The translations under genes were made by a program, and so were the position numbers. From assembly GCA_902362705.1 (NCBI GenBank), contig CABIXK010000006.1, positions 83,770-101,867 on the forward strand: 18,098 nucleotides of DNA, given 5' to 3'. Shown piece by piece: positions 13,402 to 18,098 of this stretch (position 1 is its first letter; each line of letters starts with the position of its first letter). The notes under the pieces were generated by a model. It saw nothing but the letters and a program-made list of their open reading frames with translations, was not told the origin of the DNA and ran no database searches. Origin of the DNA: Rikenellaceae bacterium (GTDB lineage: Bacteria > Bacteroidota > Bacteroidia > Bacteroidales > Rikenellaceae).

Positions 13402-14748
13402 TTAGCGGAAGATGCCCGTGTAGGTCGCCGGCGAGAGTGCGCGCAGCTCCTCCTTGACCCCTTCGGCCACGTCGAGCGTCTCGATGAACGAGGCGATCGA
13501 CTCGCGCGTGATGTGGGTGTTGGTGCGCGTGAGGGCCTTGAGCGCCTCGTAGGGCTTGGGGAAGCCCTCGCGGCGCAGGATGGTCTGGATGCCCTCGGCC
13601 ACCACGGCCCAGTTCTGCTCCAGGTCGCGGTCGAGCGCCTCGCGGTTGAGCAGCACCTTGCCGAGGCCCTTCTGCAGCGAGCGCAGGGCGATCAGCGAGT
13701 GGGCCATCGGCACGCCGACGTTGCGCAGCACGGTCGAGTCCGTGAGGTCGCGCTGCAGGCGCGAGACGGGCAGCTTGGCCGAGAGATGGCCGTAGATCGC
13801 GCCGGCGATGCCGAAGTTGCCCTCGGCGTTCTCGAAGTCGATGGGGTTGACCTTGTGGGGCATGGCGCTCGAGCCTACCTCGCCCGCCTTGATGCGCTGC
13901 TTGAAGTACTCGGCCGAGATATACATCCACATGTCGCGGCAGAGGTCGGTGAGGATCGTGTCGATGCGGCGCAGGCAGTCGAAGATCGCCGCCAGGTTGT
14001 CGTAGTGCTCGATCTGGGTGGTGTACTGCGAGCGCGAGAGGCCCAGCGTCGTGTCGACGAAACGGTTGGCGAAGGCCACCCAGTCGATCGCGGGGAAGGC
14101 CGCGTGGTGGGCGTTGAAGTTGCCCGTGGCGCCGCCGAACTTGGCCGGCACGGCGATTGCGTCGAGCTGCGCCAGCTGCTTGTCGAGGCGCTCGACGTAG
14201 ACGCGCAGCTCCTTGCCCAGCAGCGTGGGCGAGGCGGGCTGGCCGTGCGTGCGGGCGAGCATCGCCACCTCGCGCCACTCGTCGGCCATCGAGGCGAGCG
14301 CGGCGCGGACCTCCTCCACGGCGGGGCGGTAGACCTCCTGCAGCGCCTCGCGCAGCGAGAGGGGGATGGCCGTGTTGTTGATGTCCTGCGACGTGAGACC
14401 GAAGTGGACGAACTCCTTGCACGACTGGAGGCCCAGCGCGTCCATCTTCTCCTTGAGGATGTACTCGACGGCCTTCACGTCGTGGTTGGTGGTGCGCTCG
14501 ATCTCCTTCACGCGCTCGGCGTCGGCGGTCGAAAAGTCGGTGTAGAGGGTGCGCAGGGCGGCCTTCTCCGCGTCGCCCACCGCGGCGAGCTGCGGCAGCG
14601 GCAGCTCGGCCAGAGCGATCAGGTACTCCACTTCGACGCGGATGCGGTAGCGGATCAGGGCCTGTTCCGAAAAATAATCGGCGAGTTTTTCCGTTTTGTC
14701 ACGGTAGCGCCCGTCGACGGGCGAGATGGCGGTAAGAGGGGTCAGCAT
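13402..14748 (-). CDS. purB: Adenylosuccinate lyase
   Basis: A 448-residue cytosolic enzyme of the fumarase/aspartase superfamily, close in length to the E. coli form (456). It releases fumarate from SAICAR (to AICAR) and from adenylosuccinate (to AMP) in purine synthesis. Visible motifs are LTAISPVDGRYRDKT at the N-terminus, FGLTSQDINNTA (116-127), ARTHGQPASPT with the general acid His168, and the signature GSSAMPHKVNPIDFENAEGN (292-311) with the catalytic serine on its flexible loop. The N-terminus and the PIDFEN form place it in the E. coli-like subgroup. The ATG at 14748 fits the family start; the upstream open frame covers the promoter. DUF3784 follows 13 bases later. Confidence 0.96.
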   Translation of the reverse strand: MLTPLTAISPVDGRYRDKTEKLADYFSEQALIRYRIRVEVEYLIALAELPLPQLAAVGDAEKAALRTLYTDFSTADAERVKEIERTTNHDVKAVEYILKEKMDALGLQSCKEFVHFGLTSQDINNTAIPLSLREALQEVYRPAVEEVRAALASMADEWREVAMLARTHGQPASPTLLGKELRVYVERLDKQLAQLDAIAVPAKFGGATGNFNAHHAAFPAIDWVAFANRFVDTTLGLSRSQYTTQIEHYDNLAAIFDCLRRIDTILTDLCRDMWMYISAEYFKQRIKAGEVGSSAMPHKVNPIDFENAEGNFGIAGAIYGHLSAKLPVSRLQRDLTDSTVLRNVGVPMAHSLIALRSLQKGLGKVLLNREALDRDLEQNWAVVAEGIQTILRREGFPKPYEALKALTRTNTHITRESIASFIETLDVAEGVKEELRALSPATYTGIFR

Positions 14749-14774
14749 GTCGTTGTGTGATTCTGTTCCGACGC

Positions 14775-14782
14775 CAAAATTA
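14775..14782 (-). promoter_or_regulatory. -7 element of purB
   Basis: TAATTTTG on the minus strand fits TAnnTTTG, 26 bases before the ATG at 14748. A TTATG at 14803-14807, 20 nt upstream, may serve as the weak -33 element; this overlaps the divergent promoter of the DUF4834 gene. Confidence 0.5.
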
Positions 14783-14792
14783 AGGAAATAAA

Positions 14793-14822
14793 TTGAAATA
14801 CGCATAATTTTCCCTACCTTTG
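14793..14822 (+). promoter_or_regulatory. Promoter of the DUF4834-mlaEF operon
   Basis: TTG (14793-14795), 19 nt, then TACCTTTG (14815-14822). The ATG lies 27 bases downstream. It overlaps the upstream half of the divergent purB promoter. Confidence 0.7.
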
Positions 14823-14849
14823 TAGGGGCTAACGACACCCGTTGCGATC

Positions 14850-15245
14850 ATGAAATTGCTGACCGACATACTCGATGCGCTGGCCGCCTTCGTGCGGCGC
14901 AACCCGCTCTTCACGGTGCTTGTGCTGGCGCTGGCGATCGGCGCCCCGGCGCTGCTGCGCGGCATCGCCGTATTCATACTCTACTTCTTCATGGGAATCA
15001 TTCTTTTGGGCGTGGTGCTCGCCCTGGTCGTGCGCTGGCGCCTGGCGCGCGTGCGCCGCGAGATGGAGGAGCGCTTCGGCGCCGGAGGCGCGGCGGGCTT
15101 CAGCCCCCGTTCCGCACACGGCGGGCGTCGCGACGGCGGCCGCGAGGGCGACGTGGAGGTGCACCGCACCGCCGACGAACCCCGCAAGCGGGTGTCGAGC
15201 GACGTGGGCGACTACGTGGATTTCGAGGAGACCGACCACCAGTAA
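14850..15245 (+). CDS. DUF4834 family membrane protein
   Basis: A 131-residue small membrane protein of unknown function. Two close hydrophobic segments (about 20-36 and 38-62) are followed by a basic RLARVRREMEE stretch and a charged, flexible tail ending VGDYVDFEETDHQ; the DYVDFEE ending is characteristic of the family in Bacteroidales. By charge, the tail should lie in the cytoplasm. It is the first gene of the operon, ten bases before the MlaE permease gene, so a supporting role for the lipid transporter is possible but is only inferred from position. Confidence 0.78.
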   Translation: MKLLTDILDALAAFVRRNPLFTVLVLALAIGAPALLRGIAVFILYFFMGIILLGVVLALVVRWRLARVRREMEERFGAGGAAGFSPRSAHGGRRDGGREGDVEVHRTADEPRKRVSSDVGDYVDFEETDHQ

Positions 15246-15255
15246 CCGACCGCCC

Positions 15256-15999
15256 ATGTTCCGGACATTGCAACTCATAGGCAGCTACTTCATCCTGATG
15301 GGGAAGGTCTTCTCCCGTCCGGAGAAGATCTCGATCTACCGCCGCCGCATCCTCTACGAAATGGAGGCGCTGGGCATGAACTCGATCGGCCTGACGGCCA
15401 TCATCTCGATCTTCATCGGCGCCGTCATCACGCTCCAGATGTCGATCAACCTCGACTCGCCCTTCATCCCGCAGACGCTCATCGGCTACGCCACGCGCGA
15501 GACGATGATCCTGGAGTTCTCGTCGGCGGTCGTGGCGCTGATCCTCGCCGGCAAGGTGGGGTCGAGCATCGCCTCCGAGATCGGCACCATGCGCATCACC
15601 GAGCAGATCGACGCGCTGGAGATCATGGGCGTCAACTCGGCCTCGTACCTCATCCTGCCCAAGATCGTGGCCTCGATGCTCTTCTTCCCGCTGCTGACCA
15701 TCCTCTCGATTCTGGTGGGCATCTTCGGCGGCTGGATGATCGCCTACGCGACGGGCATCATGATCCCGGCCGACTATCTCGACGGGCTGCTGCTCGACTT
15801 CCGCCCCTACTCGATCACCTACACGCTCATCAAGACCGTCTTCTTCGCCTACATCATCACCTCCGTGTCGGCCTTCTACGGCTACAACGCCCGCGGAAAC
15901 TCGCTCGAGGTGGGGGCCGCGTCGACGCGCGCCGTGGTGGTGAGCTGCGTGGTGGTGCTGCTCTTCGACCTCATACTCACTCAAGTGCTGCTGATATGA
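15256..15999 (+). CDS. mlaE: MlaE-type ABC transporter permease
   Basis: A 247-residue integral membrane permease of the MlaE/YrbE family, which moves phospholipids between inner and outer membrane to keep outer-membrane asymmetry. It has about five membrane segments and the family hallmarks LTAIISIFIGAVITLQ, SSAVVALILAGKVGSSIASEIG, TMRITEQIDALEIMGV (the cytoplasmic coupling segment that contacts the ATPase) and IKTVFFAYIITSVSAFYGY. The start at 15256 gives the normal N-terminus. The stop overlaps the mlaF start by four bases (ATGA), which suggests translational coupling. No MCE-domain protein (MlaD) is next to it, unlike many mla operons. Confidence 0.93.
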   Translation: MFRTLQLIGSYFILMGKVFSRPEKISIYRRRILYEMEALGMNSIGLTAIISIFIGAVITLQMSINLDSPFIPQTLIGYATRETMILEFSSAVVALILAGKVGSSIASEIGTMRITEQIDALEIMGVNSASYLILPKIVASMLFFPLLTILSILVGIFGGWMIAYATGIMIPADYLDGLLLDFRPYSITYTLIKTVFFAYIITSVSAFYGYNARGNSLEVGAASTRAVVVSCVVVLLFDLILTQVLLI

Positions 16000-16751
16000 T
16001 ACGTGCCGAACATATCGTCAAGGCGTTCGACGGACGCACCGTGCTCGACGACATCTCCGTGGAGTTCGAGACCGGGCGCACGAACCTCATCATCGGCCGC
16101 AGCGGCTCGGGCAAGACCGTGCTGCTGAAGACCCTCGTGGGGCTGCACGAGCCCGACTCGGGGCGCGTGTGCTACGATCGGACCGACTTCACGTCGCTGG
16201 GCTTCGGCGAGCGCAAGGCCATCCGCAAGGAGATCGGCATGATCTTCCAGGGCGGGGCGCTGCTCGACTCGTCGACCGTGGAGGAGAACGTGCGCCTGCC
16301 GCTGGACCTCTTCACCGAGCAGTCGGAGGCCGAGAAGCGCGAGCGGGTGGACTTCTGCCTGCAGCGCGTGCGGCTCGAGCGCGCCAACCGCCTCTATCCG
16401 GCCGAGCTGTCGGGCGGCATGATCAAGCGCGTGGCCATAGCCCGGGCCATCGTTATGAACCCCCGCTACCTCTTCTGCGACGAGCCCAACTCGGGCCTCG
16501 ACCCGCAGACCTCGATCGTCATCGACAACCTCATCCACGAGATCACCCACGAGTACGGCATCACCACGATCATCAACACCCACGACATGAACTCCGTCAT
16601 GGAGATCGGCGAGAAGATCGTCTACATCCACGAGGGGCACAAGTGGTGGGAGGGTACGCGCGAGGAGATCCTCCACGCCGACAATGCCGAGCTCAACGCT
16701 TTCGTCTTCGCCTCGGCGATGGCCAAGCACGCCAAGCAGGCCGTGCGGTAG
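15996..16751 (+). CDS. mlaF: MlaF-type ABC transporter ATP-binding protein
   Basis: A 251-residue cytoplasmic ATPase that powers the MlaE permease. It has Walker A GRSGSGKT (34-41), Q-loop GMIFQGG (Q85), the signature LSGGM (138-142) as the MlaF-type variant of LSGGQ, Walker B YLFCDEP (158-164), D-loop SGLDP and switch histidine H196 (INTHD). The LFCDEPNSGLDP form and VLLKTLVGLHEPDSG are typical of the Mla/Ttg2A group. It is translationally coupled to mlaE. After the stop there is only a GC-rich 6-bp hairpin (CCGGCC/GGCCGG) without U run, so the transcript end is unclear. Confidence 0.94.
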   Translation: MIRAEHIVKAFDGRTVLDDISVEFETGRTNLIIGRSGSGKTVLLKTLVGLHEPDSGRVCYDRTDFTSLGFGERKAIRKEIGMIFQGGALLDSSTVEENVRLPLDLFTEQSEAEKRERVDFCLQRVRLERANRLYPAELSGGMIKRVAIARAIVMNPRYLFCDEPNSGLDPQTSIVIDNLIHEITHEYGITTIINTHDMNSVMEIGEKIVYIHEGHKWWEGTREEILHADNAELNAFVFASAMAKHAKQAVR

Positions 16752-16801
16752 CTCCGCCCGGCCGATTTGCGGGCCGGCGCGGCGAAAAAATCGCCCCGGT
16801 G

Positions 16802-16832
16802 TTGCATAATCTACTTATATTATATAACTTTG
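16802..16832 (+). promoter_or_regulatory. Promoter of the GAPDH gene
   Basis: TTG (16802-16804), 20 nt of AT-rich spacer, then TAACTTTG (16825-16832), a full TAnnTTTG match. The ATG is 44 bases downstream, with an AT-rich leader (AATTCAAATAATTAAACT before the ATG), as in strongly translated genes of this phylum. Confidence 0.8.
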
Positions 16833-16873
16833 CCGGGCGATAAAGAGAACGTTTTACCAATTCAAATAATTAA

Positions 16874-17893
<1,020 letters not shown>

Positions 17894-17911
17894 TCTCTAC
17901 CCGACTCAATG

Positions 17912-17945
17912 AAAAAGCCCCCGGAGCGATCCGGGGGCTTTTTTC
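17912..17945 (+). terminator. Strong intrinsic terminator of gap
   Basis: AAAAAGCCCCCGGA (17912-17925) pairs perfectly with TCCGGGGGCTTTTT (17930-17943) around a GCGA tetraloop; the T run continues to 17944. The A-tract on the other side makes it able to work in both directions. Confidence 0.95.
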
Positions 17946-17986
17946 GATTCATAATGCACAATTGGGCGGGGTGGGGTTGCGGGCTG

Positions 17987-18003
17987 CCCGGCTAAGAGCC
18001 GGG
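17987..18003 (+). other. Short GC hairpin near the window end
   Basis: CCCGGCT pairs with AGCCGGG around a 3-nt AAG loop, followed on the plus strand by GTTTATTATTT. It could be a second, weaker terminator. From 17946 to 18098 no gene is seen; 17948-17966 holds another AT-rich word repeat, and the rest is GC-rich and may be the edge of a gene outside the window. Confidence 0.4.
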
Positions 18004-18098
18004 GTTTATTATTTGCGTTCGCTGCCCTCCGCCCGGGGGCGGCTGCGGGCTGCCGGCCTGCGGCCCTCAGTCAGCAGAAGATCTCCCTTTGCCGCCCC

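Noticed and set aside
16757..16800. Terminator after mlaF
   Set aside because: The CCGGCC/GGCCGG and GGCGA/TCGCC hairpins are short and have no U run after them.

Overview
The window looks like chromosomal DNA of a GC-rich member of the Bacteroidales, most likely Alistipes or another Rikenellaceae; the genus is inferred. The evidence is promoters of the Bacteroidetes type (TTTG or TTG, about 20 nt, then TAnnTTTG), few Shine-Dalgarno sites, families typical of the order (DUF1573, DUF3784, DUF4834, a DPP IV peptidase, a GH73-LysM glucosaminidase), tRNA genes without encoded CCA, and short AT-rich degenerate repeats between genes. No transposase, integrase, CRISPR array or recognisable defence island is seen.

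Layout. 53-5143 (minus): an envelope/periplasmic operon read from 5143 downwards (glucosaminidase, a conserved protein of unknown function, DPP IV-like peptidase), then a terminator and a gene fusing an O6-alkylguanine-DNA alkyltransferase to an HD-domain phosphohydrolase. 5302-6862 (plus): two family 2 glycosyltransferases in tandem. 6863-7145: a gene-free gap with a strong hairpin and a possible structured or repeated element. 7146-10539 (minus): a DUF1573 protein followed by nfnA and nfnB, the two subunits of the electron-bifurcating NADH-dependent ferredoxin:NADP+ oxidoreductase. 10600-11642 (plus): a tRNA cluster, Asn(GUU), Val(UAC), Val(GAC) and a second identical Val(UAC), with promoters and terminators, ending in a large inverted-repeat structure.

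11741-12684 (minus): a pseudogene resembling DUF6236-type proteins, with one frameshift and one in-frame stop. 12743-12895: a gene-free stretch with three hairpins and an intrinsic terminator, the best candidate for an undescribed small RNA. 13065-14748 (minus): purB followed by a DUF3784 membrane protein. 14850-16751 (plus): a DUF4834 membrane protein with the MlaE permease and MlaF ATPase of a lipid transporter. 16877-17893 (plus): a highly expressed-looking NAD-dependent GAPDH with its own promoter and terminator. The last 150 bases hold no recognisable gene.

Most of the window is ordinary housekeeping and envelope biology. No clear new multi-gene system is present. The items most worth a second look are the candidate small RNA near 12.8 kb, the 127-bp inverted-repeat structure after the last tRNA, the intergenic element near 7 kb, the tRNA-Val(GAC) with C instead of U at position 33, and the alkyltransferase-HD fusion.
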